From positions 434,001-498,000 of the forward strand of contig CP001623.1 of the NCBI GenBank assembly GCA_000023185.1: DNA of 64,000 nucleotides, given 5' to 3'. The notes below the pieces were generated by a model. It was not told where the DNA came from, searched no databases, and saw nothing but the letters and a program-made list of their open reading frames with translations. The translations under genes were made by a program, and so were the position numbers. The DNA is from Rhizobium leguminosarum bv. trifolii WSM1325. Its GTDB lineage: Bacteria; Pseudomonadota; Alphaproteobacteria; Rhizobiales; Rhizobiaceae. Positions within the stretch are counted from its first letter, which is position 1. The number at the start of each line of letters is the position of its first letter. This document shows positions 42,871 through 52,420 of the stretch, piece by piece.

Positions 42871-45800
42871 AGTCCTTCAACCTTTCCGACTGGGCGCTCG
42901 AACACCGTTCGCTCGTCTGGTACTTCATGATCGTCTTCATTCTCGCAGGCGCCTTCTCCTACGTGAAGCTCGGCCGTGAGGAAGACCCGAACTTCACGAT
43001 CAAGACGATGGTGATCACCGCCCAGTGGCCCGGCGCGTCCGCCGAAGAGGTGACGCGGCAGGTCACCGACAGGATCGAGAAGAAGCTCCAGGAACTGGAA
43101 TCGCTTGATTACACCAAGAGCGAGACCGTTGCCGGCCAGACAACCGTCTTCGTCGAGCTGCTGCCGACGACCAAAGCAAAGGATGTCGCTCCCACCTGGC
43201 TGCGCATCCGCAACATGATCGCCGACATCAAGGGCGATTTCCCGACCGGCGTCGTCGGTCCCTTCTTCAACGATCGCTTCGGCGACGTCTTCGGAAACAT
43301 CTACGCCTTCACCAGCGACGGCCTTACCCAGCGGCAGCTTCGCGATCTCGTGGAAAACGCCCGCTCCGAGGTCCTGACCGTGCCCAACGTCGGCAAGGTC
43401 GATGTGGTCGGTGCCCAGGATGAGGCGATCTATCTCGAATTCTCCACACGCCAGATCGCAGCTCTCGGGATCGACCAGCAGGCGGTCATCCAGACCCTGC
43501 AGGCGCAGAATGCCGTCACGCAGTCCGGCTTCGTCGACGCCGGGCCGGAGCGCATCGCATTGAGGGTGAGTGGACAGTTCACCTCCGAGGCCAGTCTGAG
43601 ATCGATCAATCTTCGGATAAACGACCGCTTCTTTCCGCTGACCGACGTCGCCACGATCAAACGCGGCTACGTGGATCCGCCGTCGGCGCTGTTCCGGTTC
43701 AACGGCGAGCCTGCGATCGGGCTTGCGATCGGCATGAAGCAGGGCGCCAATCTTCTGGAGTTCGGCGAGGGGCTCGACGCGCAGATGAAACGCGTCGTCG
43801 CCGATCTCCCGATCGGCGTGGACGTCCACCGTGTCTCCGATCAGCCGGCCGTCGTCGACGAAGCGGTGTCCGGATTTACCCGCGCGCTCTTCGAAGCGAT
43901 TGCCATCGTCCTCATCATCAGCTTCATCAGTCTCGGTCTTCGCGCCGGCATGGTGGTGGCGATCTCAATTCCTCTCGTCCTGGCGATCACCTTCGTGGTG
44001 ATGGAATATTCCGGCATTTCGCTTCAGCGCATCTCGCTCGGCGCGCTGATCATCGCGCTCGGCCTGCTTGTCGACGATGCCATGATCGCCGTCGAGATGA
44101 TGGTGGCCCGCCTGGAGGCGGGCGACGATATCAGGAGGGCGGCCACCCATGTTTACACGTCGACCGCCTTTCCGATGCTGACGGGGACGCTCGTCACCGT
44201 GGCGGGCTTCATTCCGATCGGTCTTAACGACAGCGCGGCGGGCGAATTCACCTTCACGCTTTTCGTCGTCATCGCGGTTTCGCTGATCGTTTCCTGGGTA
44301 GTGGCGGTGCTGTTTACGCCGCTTCTCGGCGTCACGATCCTGCCGAAGACCATGAAATCGCATTATGAGAAGAAGGGCCGCTTTGCCTCCATCTTCTCCT
44401 GGCTTCTGGGGCTTGCGATGCGCTGGCGCTGGGTCACCATCATTCTGACGGTCGGCGTTTTCGGGCTTTCGATTGGCGGCATGGGGCTGGTGCAGCAGCA
44501 GTTCTTTCCCAATTCGGACAGGCCGGAGCTCATCATCGACTGGAACCTCCCCCACAACAGTTCGATCGCCGAAACCAACAGGCAGATGGCGAGATTCGAA
44601 AAAGAGATGCTGGCCGACAACAAGGATATCGATCATTGGACGACCTATGTCGGCCAAGGGGCGCCGCGCTTCATCCTGTCCTTCGACGTGCAGACGCCCA
44701 ACGTGTCGTTCGGGCAGACGATCATCGTCACCAAGGGGCTCGACGTGCGTGACAAGGTGCGGACGGAACTGCAGGGCTATCTGACGAAAACCTTCGCCGG
44801 CACCGACGCCTTCGTGAAGCTTCTCGACATCGGTCCGCCGGTCGGCAAGCCGGTCCAGTACCGGATCAGCGGCCCCGATATTCAAAAGGTCCGCGATCTC
44901 TCCCAGCAATTTGCCGGCGTCATGGGATCACACCCGCTTCTGACGAACATGGTGCTGGACTGGAACGAGCCCTCTCGCGTGGTGAAGATCGATGTGCTCC
45001 AGGATAAGGCGCGCCAGCTCGGCGTATCCTCAGAAGACATTGCTACCGCCCTCAACGGCATCGTCGAAGGCTCGACGGCCACCCAGGTTCGAGACGGCAT
45101 CTACCTGGTCAACGTTATCGGTCGCGCCAGGGCATCCGAGCGCGATTCCATCCAGACGCTGCAGAACCTGCAGCTCTCCACCTCCAACGGCAAGGTCGTG
45201 CCGCTCTCCGCCGTAGCCAATTTCCGCTACGAGCTCGAGCAGCCGACAATCTGGCGTCGCGACCGGCAACCTACAATAACGGTCAAGGCTGCCGTCGTCG
45301 GTCCGACGCAACCGGCCACGATCGTCGACCAGCTCACACCGAAGGTCGAAGACTTCCAGAAAGGCCTTCCGGTGGGATACAAGGTGGAAGTGGGCGGCGC
45401 GGTCGAATCCAGTGCCGATGCCCAGGGGCCGATCGCGGCTGTGGCTCCGCTGATGCTGTTTGCGATGGCGACGATCCTGATGATCCAGCTGCAAAGCTTC
45501 AGCCGGCTTTTCCTCGTGTTCGCGGTTGCGCCGACCGCCCTGATCGGCGTCGTCGCGGCGCTGCTTCTCAGCAACGCCCCCATGGGCTTCGTCGCGATCC
45601 TGGGCGTGCTCGCGCTCATCGGCATCCTGATCCGCAACTCCGTCATCCTGGTCGTCCAGATCGAGCATTTGCGCAGCGAAGGAATGGCGCCTTGGCAGGC
45701 GGTTGTCGAAGCCACCGAACACCGCATGCGGCCGATCATGCTGACGGCCGCTGCAGCCACGCTGGCGCTGATCCCGATCTCGCGCGAGATCTTCTGGGGA

Positions 45801-45938
45801 CCGATGGCCTACGCCATGATGGGCGGCATCGTCGTCGGAACCGCGCTCACCCTGTTGTTCCTGCCTGCGCTCTACGTCGCGTGGTTCAGGATCCCGAGGG
45901 ATGAGCGTGTTCAGGCCGAAGCCGCGGCAAAGGCATGA
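42867..45938 (+). CDS. RND-family multidrug efflux pump (AcrB/HAE1-like)
   Basis: A 1023-aa inner-membrane pump. TM1 is SLVWYFMIVFILAGAFSYV; two large periplasmic domains follow TM1 and TM7. The proton-relay aspartates are D403-D404 in GLLVDDAMIAVEM of TM4, matching D407-D408 of AcrB. GRARASERDSIQTLQNLQL and the C-terminal TMs (VAILGVLALIGILIRNSVIL) also match. It starts with GTG at 42867. No outer-membrane factor gene lies in the operon, so a TolC-like channel must come from elsewhere. The substrate is unknown; TetR control suggests a xenobiotic or plant compound. Confidence 0.95.
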   Translation: MKSFNLSDWALEHRSLVWYFMIVFILAGAFSYVKLGREEDPNFTIKTMVITAQWPGASAEEVTRQVTDRIEKKLQELESLDYTKSETVAGQTTVFVELLPTTKAKDVAPTWLRIRNMIADIKGDFPTGVVGPFFNDRFGDVFGNIYAFTSDGLTQRQLRDLVENARSEVLTVPNVGKVDVVGAQDEAIYLEFSTRQIAALGIDQQAVIQTLQAQNAVTQSGFVDAGPERIALRVSGQFTSEASLRSINLRINDRFFPLTDVATIKRGYVDPPSALFRFNGEPAIGLAIGMKQGANLLEFGEGLDAQMKRVVADLPIGVDVHRVSDQPAVVDEAVSGFTRALFEAIAIVLIISFISLGLRAGMVVAISIPLVLAITFVVMEYSGISLQRISLGALIIALGLLVDDAMIAVEMMVARLEAGDDIRRAATHVYTSTAFPMLTGTLVTVAGFIPIGLNDSAAGEFTFTLFVVIAVSLIVSWVVAVLFTPLLGVTILPKTMKSHYEKKGRFASIFSWLLGLAMRWRWVTIILTVGVFGLSIGGMGLVQQQFFPNSDRPELIIDWNLPHNSSIAETNRQMARFEKEMLADNKDIDHWTTYVGQGAPRFILSFDVQTPNVSFGQTIIVTKGLDVRDKVRTELQGYLTKTFAGTDAFVKLLDIGPPVGKPVQYRISGPDIQKVRDLSQQFAGVMGSHPLLTNMVLDWNEPSRVVKIDVLQDKARQLGVSSEDIATALNGIVEGSTATQVRDGIYLVNVIGRARASERDSIQTLQNLQLSTSNGKVVPLSAVANFRYELEQPTIWRRDRQPTITVKAAVVGPTQPATIVDQLTPKVEDFQKGLPVGYKVEVGGAVESSADAQGPIAAVAPLMLFAMATILMIQLQSFSRLFLVFAVAPTALIGVVAALLLSNAPMGFVAILGVLALIGILIRNSVILVVQIEHLRSEGMAPWQAVVEATEHRMRPIMLTAAAATLALIPISREIFWGPMAYAMMGGIVVGTALTLLFLPALYVAWFRIPRDERVQAEAAAKA

Positions 45939-46014
45939 GCATGGGCTTTGATGTCCATCGCATGCGGCCGCGTCGGCGGCCGCTGCACGTACTGGCTTCC
46001 AAGGGGAGAACTCG

Positions 46015-47196
46015 ATGACGGAACAGCGTTTGAAAGAGTCTCCGATGGGAGCCAAGGCGATGCTGGTCGCGATCGGCCTGGCGATGCTCGCCGGTTGCGC
46101 CACGAGACCATCGCCTGATGTGTTGAACCCGGTCCGTCTGCCGGTTCATCTCCCAGGTCATCTGAATGCATCGCTTCATTCCGATGAAGCCGCTGCGAAC
46201 CACGTAAACGTGCTCGCTGCGACAAACAGGAGCCCCGACACTGCGCGCGGTGGGTTCGGGAGCGCGTGGGCTGACAATCTCACCTACGAGCAATATGCGT
46301 TTTCGGTCCCTCCCAACCGGAAGGACACCGCGATCACATATCCGACCGCGAGACCGGATCCCGAACGGCAATTTGCCGTCATCGGGCGCAAGCAGCTTGC
46401 AAAGGCGGCCTTCGTGCAGGCAGCGCTGGGCTCCGTTCAGTCCGACGGCACTGTCGGCATCTTCGTCCATGGCTATAACTATAGCTATCAGGAGGCGCTG
46501 TTTCGCACCGCGCAGATCGCTGCGGACGCCAATATTCCGGGCTCTCCGATTCTGTTTTCGTGGCCTTCGGCCGCTGCCGTCGCCGGCTATGTCGCCGACC
46601 GCGATGCGGCGCTGTCCTCGCGTAGCGACCTCGATTCGCTTATCACCTCGCTCTCGGCTTCAGGAAAGGTGAAACGCGTCATCCTTTTCGGACACAGCAT
46701 GGGCGGATTCCTGGTCATGGAGACAGTGCGTGAGCTCAAACTGCAGCATCGCGACGACGTCATCGGTAAACTGGCGGTGATCCTCGCCGCCCCTGACATC
46801 GACGTCGATGTTTTCCGGTCGCAGTTGAAGGATATCGGGCGGATGCCGATCCCAATATCCCTTCTCGTTTCGAAGGACGACAGGGCGCTGGTGGCCTCGA
46901 GCTTCATAGCCGGAGAGCGGGCGCGGGTCGGACGCCTCGATATCGACGATCCCGTCATCAGGGAGGCTGCCTTGAAGGAAAGGCTTCGGGTCATCGACAT
47001 CACGTCGATCCAGGCGTCCGACGGGATGGGGCACGACCGCTACGCATCGCTCGCCAAGTTCGGCGCGCAGCTTGCCTCCTTCGAAAGTGGGAAGCGTTCG
47101 ACCGCCGGCGAGGTTGGCGCCTATGTCTTCGATGCCGCCGGCGCCGCGGTCGCAAGTCCATTTCGTCTGGCCGGACGTGTCGTCGGCTCGCAATGA
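46015..47196 (+). CDS. DUF900-type alpha/beta hydrolase lipoprotein
   Basis: A 393-aa protein with a lipoprotein signal (LVAIGLAMLAGC; C28) and an alpha/beta-hydrolase domain of the DUF900 type (about 125-350). GIFVHGYNYSYQEALFRTAQ is the oxyanion region, VILFGHSMGGFLVMETVREL carries the nucleophile serine, LAAPDIDVDVF is a family block and the likely catalytic histidine is in GHDRYAS. It should sit in the periplasm or at the outer membrane. GGGGAG precedes the ATG. It lies 76 bp after the efflux pump gene on the same strand and might be read through from it. The substrate is unknown. Confidence 0.87.
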   Translation: MTEQRLKESPMGAKAMLVAIGLAMLAGCATRPSPDVLNPVRLPVHLPGHLNASLHSDEAAANHVNVLAATNRSPDTARGGFGSAWADNLTYEQYAFSVPPNRKDTAITYPTARPDPERQFAVIGRKQLAKAAFVQAALGSVQSDGTVGIFVHGYNYSYQEALFRTAQIAADANIPGSPILFSWPSAAAVAGYVADRDAALSSRSDLDSLITSLSASGKVKRVILFGHSMGGFLVMETVRELKLQHRDDVIGKLAVILAAPDIDVDVFRSQLKDIGRMPIPISLLVSKDDRALVASSFIAGERARVGRLDIDDPVIREAALKERLRVIDITSIQASDGMGHDRYASLAKFGAQLASFESGKRSTAGEVGAYVFDAAGAAVASPFRLAGRVVGSQ

Positions 47197-47345
47197 ACAG
47201 ACCGAGGTAAGAGCCGCGCCTCTGGCTAATCCTGAGGCATCGTCAAGAGATGTGCATAATGTGACTATTAAATTGTCAGCTGCACAAATGAAGAGCAGAC
47301 TTCCGCCTGTGGTCGATTTGGCCTCAAGGATATGGGAGGGCATTC

Positions 47346-48797
47346 ATGAGCGTACGAAATCCGTCTCCCTCGTTATACAACGAGGATCTTGCACCCGCCG
47401 AGGAGCGTAAATGGGGTGCATTCAGCATCTTTAACGTCTGGACATCAGACGTCCATAGCCTATGGGGCTACTATCTGGCGGCGAGCCTGTTCCTGCTGTG
47501 CGGCAGCTTCGTCAATTTCGTCATCGCCATCGGTCTCGGATCTCTGGTCATCTTCTGCCTGATGAGCCTGGTCGGCAATGCCGGCGTGCGCACCGGCGTC
47601 CCCTTTCCGGTTCTGGCGCGCGCCTCCTTCGGCACATTCGGGGCGAATGTTCCGGCATTGGTCCGGGCGGTGGTCGCCTGCTTCTGGTATGGGGCGCAGA
47701 CTGCCGCCGCATCCGGCGCCATCGTTGCCTTGCTGATCCGTAACGAGAGCCTGCTCGCCTTTCACCAGAACAGCCACCTGCTCGGCCACTCGACGCTTGA
47801 GGTCATTTGCTACGTCATCGTCTGGAGTCTTCAGTTGCTGATCATTCAGCGTGGGATGGAAACAGTTCGCAAGTTCCAGGATTGGGCCGGTCCGGCCGTC
47901 TGGATCATGATGTTGATGCTCGCGGTCTATCTGGTCGTCAAGTCAGGCACTTTCTCCTTCGGGTCCGAAATCCCGCGCGATGTGCTGATCGAAAAGACCA
48001 AGGATGCGGGCGTGCCAGGCGAGCCTGGTTCGATTGCAGCCCTTGCTGCCGTAGCCGCCACCTGGATCACTTATTTCGCAGCGCTCTACCTGAATTTCTG
48101 CGATTTTTCGCGCTACGCAACGAGCGAAAAGGCGCTCAAAAAGGGCAATCTTTGGGGGCTTCCGATCAACCTCCTGGCGTTCTGCCTCGTCGCAGGCGTG
48201 ACGACCACCGCCGCCTTCACCGTCTACGGAGAGGTGCTGCTGCATCCGGAACAGATATCGGCGAAATTCGACAGCTGGTTCCTGGCGCTGCTGGCCGCGC
48301 TGACATTCGCGATCGCAACGCTCGGCATCAACGTCGTGGCGAATTTCGTGTCGCCGGCCTTCGACTTTTCCAATGTCTTCCCACGCCAGATCAACTTCAA
48401 ACGCGGGGGATATATCGCCGCCCTGATCGCCCTCGTGTTGTACCCGTTTGCTCCATGGGAGACGGGTGCTGCGCATTTCGTCAATTTCATCGGATCGACG
48501 ATGGGGCCGATCTTCGGCATCATGATGGTGGATTACTATCTCATCCGGAGAAGCCAGCTGAACGTCGAGGCGCTCTATCACGAGAATGGCGAGTTCCGGT
48601 TCCAGAGCGGATGGCACGGCAATGCCTTCATCGCATTTGCGGTGGGCGTGCTGTTCTCCTCGATCCTGCCGACCTTCACCACCATCCTTCCGGACTGGTG
48701 GGGAACCTACGGTTGGTTCTTCGGCGTCGCCATCGGCGGAGCGATCTACTTCGTGTTGAGAATGGGCGCGCGGCGTAATCCGGCCTTCGCGTCCTGA
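47346..48797 (+). CDS. NCS1-family permease (nucleobase/allantoin/hydantoin type)
   Basis: A 483-aa transporter with 12 predicted membrane segments. NCS1 hallmarks are WGAFSIFNVWTSDVHSLWGY at TM1, GVPFPVLARASFGTFGANVP, ACFWYGAQTAAASGA and, near the C-terminus, GPIFGIMMVDYYLIRR. Such permeases take up purines, pyrimidines, allantoin or hydantoins by cation symport. GGGAGG lies before the ATG. No catabolic enzyme gene is adjacent, so the substrate cannot be narrowed. It ends at a long palindromic terminator. Confidence 0.92.
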   Translation: MSVRNPSPSLYNEDLAPAEERKWGAFSIFNVWTSDVHSLWGYYLAASLFLLCGSFVNFVIAIGLGSLVIFCLMSLVGNAGVRTGVPFPVLARASFGTFGANVPALVRAVVACFWYGAQTAAASGAIVALLIRNESLLAFHQNSHLLGHSTLEVICYVIVWSLQLLIIQRGMETVRKFQDWAGPAVWIMMLMLAVYLVVKSGTFSFGSEIPRDVLIEKTKDAGVPGEPGSIAALAAVAATWITYFAALYLNFCDFSRYATSEKALKKGNLWGLPINLLAFCLVAGVTTTAAFTVYGEVLLHPEQISAKFDSWFLALLAALTFAIATLGINVVANFVSPAFDFSNVFPRQINFKRGGYIAALIALVLYPFAPWETGAAHFVNFIGSTMGPIFGIMMVDYYLIRRSQLNVEALYHENGEFRFQSGWHGNAFIAFAVGVLFSSILPTFTTILPDWWGTYGWFFGVAIGGAIYFVLRMGARRNPAFAS

Positions 48798-48801
48798 CAG
48801 A

Positions 48802-48837
48802 ATGAAAGGCGCCCGGCAATTGCCGGGCGCCTTTCAT
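48802..48837. terminator. Perfect 36-bp palindrome, bidirectional terminator
   Basis: Both 18-bp arms are exact (ATGAAAGGCGCCCGGCAA and its complement). It lies between the convergent NCS1 and chemoreceptor genes and starts 5 bp after the NCS1 stop. Confidence 0.9.
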
Positions 48838-48862
48838 GTCGGATTTCCTGCTGCGGCCTGTT

Positions 48863-50743
48863 TCAGCGCCGAGCGGCAACCGCATGCATGGCCGGACGGG
48901 CCGCGGGCTGCGCCATCGTTCTCGCCGTCGAACGAAGGGCCGAGGACTGACTGACCGCATCGTCGAGCCTGAACTGGGCGATGAGTTCGCGAAGCTTCTG
49001 GGCTTCCTGCGCGAGCGAATCGGATGCCGCAGTCGACTGTTGCACCATGGTGGCGTTCTGCTGCGTGGTCTGGTCCATCCGGTTGACCGCGACGTTGACT
49101 TCGCTGAGTCCGATGGACTGCTCTTTCGCAGAGGTGGCGATCGAATCCATATGGTGATTGATCTGGGTGATGAAGCCGCCGATGGTCTTCAAGGCCTGGC
49201 CGGTATCGCGCACCAGCTTGACCCCGCCTTCCACCTCCTTCGAGGAGTTCTGGATCAGGCCCTTGATTTCCTTGGCAGCACTTGCCGAACGCTGGGCAAG
49301 TTCGCGCACTTCCTGTGCGACGACGGCGAAGCCCTTGCCGGCCTCGCCGGCTCTTGCCGCTTCCACGCCGGCATTCAACGCAAGAAGGTTGGTCTGGAAC
49401 GCGATTTCGTCGATGACGCTGATGATGTTGGAAATCTGCTGTGACGAGGTTTCGATGCGTTCCATCGCCTCTTCGGCGTGGGAAACGACCTCCGCGGAGA
49501 CCCCGGCGCTGCGATTTGCCTCCGTGGCCACCGTGCGCGTCTCTTCGGTTCGGTTGCTGGAGTTTGACACGTTCGCCGTGATCTCCTCCAGTGCGGCGGC
49601 CGTTTCTTCGAGCGAAGCCGCCTGTTGCTCCGTGCGCTTTGCAAGATCGCTTGCCCCGGAGGAAATTTCCCGCGTGCCTGCGTCGATCGTGCCGATGCTG
49701 TCGGAAATTGCTCTCAGAGTCGCGCCGAGCTGGGTGACGGACTGGTTGAAATCATGGCGAAGCGCCTCGAAGTCGGGCGCGAAGGTCTCGTTGAGCTGGA
49801 AGGCGAGATCGCCTCCTGCAAGCCGTTTCAAACCGGCGGCAAGACCCGAGGTAGCGATGCGTAGCCGCTCCGAGGCGTCAGCTTCCGCCTGCTGCTGGGC
49901 GGCAAGACGATCGGCCTCCGCCCTGTTGCGGTTTTCGTCGGCTTCGATTGCCATCCGCTTGTTGGTGATCGCGGCCTGGCGGAAGATTTCCACTGCTCCC
50001 GCCATCGATCCGATTTCGTCGGCGCGGTCGGCATACGGAATCACCGATCCGGTATCTCCCTCGGCCAGCCGCCGCATCGCGGCGGTGATGCCGGTAACCG
50101 GATTGGCAATGCCGGCCAGCACGAAGACGACGGCGCCGAGAACGAGCAATCCGGCAAAGCCGATCGCGGCAAACAGTTCGAATTCTATCGAGGCGAAGGC
50201 CTCCTTGCTGAGTTCGGCGGCCTTGTTGCTGCCGCTGACGTTCAGTTCGACCAGGGCTGCCGTGGCTTCCTTGAGCTTATCCGAATAGGAGCGCATCTCG
50301 CCCCCCAGATATTGCCCGGCTTCTTCGGTCTTGTTGGCCCGGGAAAGGACGAGCAGTTGCGAGCTGCTGGTGATATAGCCACCAACGCTCTCCTTTATCG
50401 TCTTGATCAATTCGCGCTCGTGGTCGGATGACGCCAGCGAAAGATAGGCGTCTACCGATTTGCCAACCGAATCTTCGGCGACTTTGATGGCGTCTTCGCG
50501 CGTTTTCTTTTCTGCATCCGACTGCGCGATGATGTGATCGCGGTAGGCGAGGCGCAAATTCGTCATGGCGAGATTGATCGCCTGCGACGCCTGCACGCTC
50601 GGTAGCCAGTTGGTCGCAATTTCTTCGGTGGAGCCGTTCGTCTTTTGAAGACCGTCGACTGCGAGATAGGCGACAAGCCCGAAAAGAAGAGCTATGCCGG
50701 TGAAAATCAACAGCAAACTCGATTTTATGTTTGGACGACGCAT
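48863..50743 (-). CDS. Methyl-accepting chemotaxis protein with four-helix-bundle sensor
   Basis: A 626-aa chemoreceptor. TM1 (SLLLIFTGIALLFGLVAYLA) and TM2 (LFAAIGFAGLLVLGAVVFVL, about 192-211) enclose a roughly 160-residue periplasmic domain of the 4HB_MCP type (GSTEEIATNWLPSVQASQAI; AYRDHIIAQSDAEKKTREDA). A HAMP domain (PVTGITAAMRRLAEGDT) and signalling hairpin with tip [20 protein letters not shown] follow. No CheR pentapeptide at the C-terminus. The ATG at 50743 has GGGGA upstream; the frame continues 15 codons further. Single gene; the ligand is unknown. Confidence 0.94.
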   Translation of the reverse strand: MRRPNIKSSLLLIFTGIALLFGLVAYLAVDGLQKTNGSTEEIATNWLPSVQASQAINLAMTNLRLAYRDHIIAQSDAEKKTREDAIKVAEDSVGKSVDAYLSLASSDHERELIKTIKESVGGYITSSSQLLVLSRANKTEEAGQYLGGEMRSYSDKLKEATAALVELNVSGSNKAAELSKEAFASIEFELFAAIGFAGLLVLGAVVFVLAGIANPVTGITAAMRRLAEGDTGSVIPYADRADEIGSMAGAVEIFRQAAITNKRMAIEADENRNRAEADRLAAQQQAEADASERLRIATSGLAAGLKRLAGGDLAFQLNETFAPDFEALRHDFNQSVTQLGATLRAISDSIGTIDAGTREISSGASDLAKRTEQQAASLEETAAALEEITANVSNSSNRTEETRTVATEANRSAGVSAEVVSHAEEAMERIETSSQQISNIISVIDEIAFQTNLLALNAGVEAARAGEAGKGFAVVAQEVRELAQRSASAAKEIKGLIQNSSKEVEGGVKLVRDTGQALKTIGGFITQINHHMDSIATSAKEQSIGLSEVNVAVNRMDQTTQQNATMVQQSTAASDSLAQEAQKLRELIAQFRLDDAVSQSSALRSTARTMAQPAARPAMHAVAARR

Positions 50744-50849
50744 TGAAAGTCCCCATCGAACGTCCGGCTTCGTACCGGATTGGCCCAAGGACTTTTGTAT
50801 CGAAAAAAATTTAACGATTTGTTCCGTATGTAAAAACGTCGTTTACCAG

Positions 50850-51066
50850 TTTTCCGGAAAGCCGCTGTCGCCTTCGATTGCGAACACGCTGCGTGAACTG
50901 GGGACGGACAGACTGATGCGCCGTGCCAAGCTGCGCCCGCACAAAGAGCTGCTCGACGCTGCCGACCTCATTTACCGCTACGAGAGGGCAGCAACGCCAC
51001 TACGCCCTCAACTGGCTGATTGGTTACATGGACCAGGATTGGGACGATATTTCCACAGACACGTGA
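50850..51066 (+). pseudogene. Relic of a DUF4272 gene (5'-truncated and frameshifted)
   Basis: One frame encodes SGKPLSPSIANTLRELGTD and then KELLDAADLIYRYE; the next frame continues QRHYALNWLIGYMDQDWDDI and STDT before a TGA at 51064. Joined, these match the C-terminal part of DUF4272 proteins, including the conserved ALNWL and DWDD-STDT ending. The shift lies near 50985-50995. The N-terminal part is absent: the upstream sequence is the start region of the divergent chemoreceptor gene. A perfect hairpin, ATGCCGC-CTC-GCGGCAT, follows the stop. Confidence 0.72.
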
Positions 51067-51082
51067 TGCCGCCTCGCGGCAT
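51066..51082 (+). terminator. Hairpin after the DUF4272 relic
   Basis: ATGCCGC-CTC-GCGGCAT has perfect 7-bp arms directly after the relic's stop codon, and TGTT follows. It may be the former gene's terminator, now upstream of the CorA gene. Confidence 0.5.
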
Positions 51083-51217
51083 GTTAACCCGATTAGACCC
51101 CCGCGCCGACGCGGTGATGCATGTTTTACGAAATAGCATTATGATCGGTCGAGCGCCTGACCGGCGGAGGGGCTGGCTGCGGATATGTGATCCGCGCGGA
51201 ATGGAGGACGGCAGGAT

Positions 51218-52261
51218 TTGGAACGGCTGAAGGATCTGGATAGTGCTCTCGCGCGAGAAGGTGGCGGTTCCACATCGCCTCCGTATGAACGGCCCGGCGT
51301 CGTGGCTGCCGCCGTTTACCAGCATGGGCAACGCATTCGCGACATCAGGATAGAAGAGGCCGGCGAGTGGCGAAGCCGGGAGAATGCCATCGTCTGGATC
51401 GGCCTGCACGAGCCGGATGAAGTGCTGCTGCATCAGGTCCAGGCCGAGTTTAATCTCCATGCCTTGGCGATCGAGGACGCGGCACAGCCGCACCAGCGCC
51501 CGAAGCTGGAGATTTACGGGGACGCGATGTTCATCGTCGCCCGGACCGCCCATATGAAGGATGACGAAATCATCTTCGGCGAAACGCATTTGTTTGTCGG
51601 TCGCGGTTATGTCGTCTCCGTTCGCCACGGGGATTCGTCTTCCTATCTGGCGGTGCGGCAGCGGTGCGAGGCCACGCCGGCAGCACTGGCCCACGGCGAG
51701 AATTATATTCTCTATTCCATCCTCGATTTCATCGTCGACAACTACATGCCTGTCATCGAGGTTGTGCAGGAGGAGGTCGAGAAGCTCGAGGATCTGGTGC
51801 TGCGCGAACAGCTGGAAAAGTCCGACATCGAGCGGCTTTACCTGCTGCGGCGCAAGCTGCTGCGGCTGCGCAATGCCGTGGTGCCGCTCGTGGACGTCTG
51901 CCGGCGGTACGAGCACATCGATCTACCCGGCATGGACCCGACGCTGCAGTCGCTGTTTCGCGATGTGACCGATCACGTGCGCCGGGTTCAGGAAGATATC
52001 GATGCGTTGCGCGAGGTCCTTGCCTTCGCCTTCGAGGCCAGCGTGATGATCGGCCAGACGGAGCAGACGGCGATCGCCCGCAAGCTCGCCGCCTGGGCGG
52101 CAATCCTCGCCGTTCCCACCGCGATCGCCGGTATCTACGGGATGAACTTCAGCGATATGCCGGAACTGAAAACCCAGTACGGCTATTTCGTCGTACTCGG
52201 CGTCATCGTCACCTTGTGCCTGGGCCTCTTCGGTTTCTTCCGTCGGAAGAAGTGGCTCTAA
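51218..52261 (+). CDS. CorA-family magnesium/cobalt transporter
   Basis: A 347-aa CIPB-type ion channel. A large cytoplasmic alpha/beta funnel (about 1-285; IVWIGLHEPDEVLLHQVQ, HALAIEDAAQPHQRPKLEIY) leads to two C-terminal membrane helices. The selectivity motif YGMNFSDMPEL ends TM1 (LAAWAAILAVPTAIAGIYGM), and TM2 is YGYFVVLGVIVTLCLGLFGF followed by a basic tail RRKKWL. It works as a homopentamer moving Mg2+ (or Co2+/Ni2+). The start is a TTG at 51218 with GGAGG about 10 bases upstream; no better ATG precedes the conserved region, so the start is uncertain. The stop codon is the first triplet of a downstream repeat. Confidence 0.92.
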   Translation: MERLKDLDSALAREGGGSTSPPYERPGVVAAAVYQHGQRIRDIRIEEAGEWRSRENAIVWIGLHEPDEVLLHQVQAEFNLHALAIEDAAQPHQRPKLEIYGDAMFIVARTAHMKDDEIIFGETHLFVGRGYVVSVRHGDSSSYLAVRQRCEATPAALAHGENYILYSILDFIVDNYMPVIEVVQEEVEKLEDLVLREQLEKSDIERLYLLRRKLLRLRNAVVPLVDVCRRYEHIDLPGMDPTLQSLFRDVTDHVRRVQEDIDALREVLAFAFEASVMIGQTEQTAIARKLAAWAAILAVPTAIAGIYGMNFSDMPELKTQYGYFVVLGVIVTLCLGLFGFFRRKKWL

Positions 52262-52362
52262 AGCGCGTCGCGACCTTTCATATTCGCTCTTCGCGCTTTA
52301 GGTCTTTGTTATTGCGCATGTCGTTATCGCAAAACCGCCGCACATTGCGCGACATCCTCTAG
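52259..52362. repeat. Rhizobial intergenic palindromic repeat of a second type
   Basis: Arms TAAAGCGCG (52259-52267) and CGCGCTTTA (52292-52300) form one inverted repeat; ATGTCG (52318-52323) and CGACAT (52350-52355) form another, with the interior TTATCGCAAAACCGC that I know from many Rhizobium intergenic regions. The first TAA is the CorA stop codon. Function unknown; may act as a terminator. Confidence 0.8.
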
Positions 52363-52420
52363 ATATGTGACGCAGGGGGCGGGTATGCGGCAGACGGACA
52401 TCCTGCTTGGCAAAGGCGCG

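Noticed and set aside
50694..51230. 178-codon plus-strand ORF spanning the chemoreceptor start to CorA
   Set aside because: Only the middle part resembles a protein (DUF4272), and the match changes frame; the ends are chance open frame.
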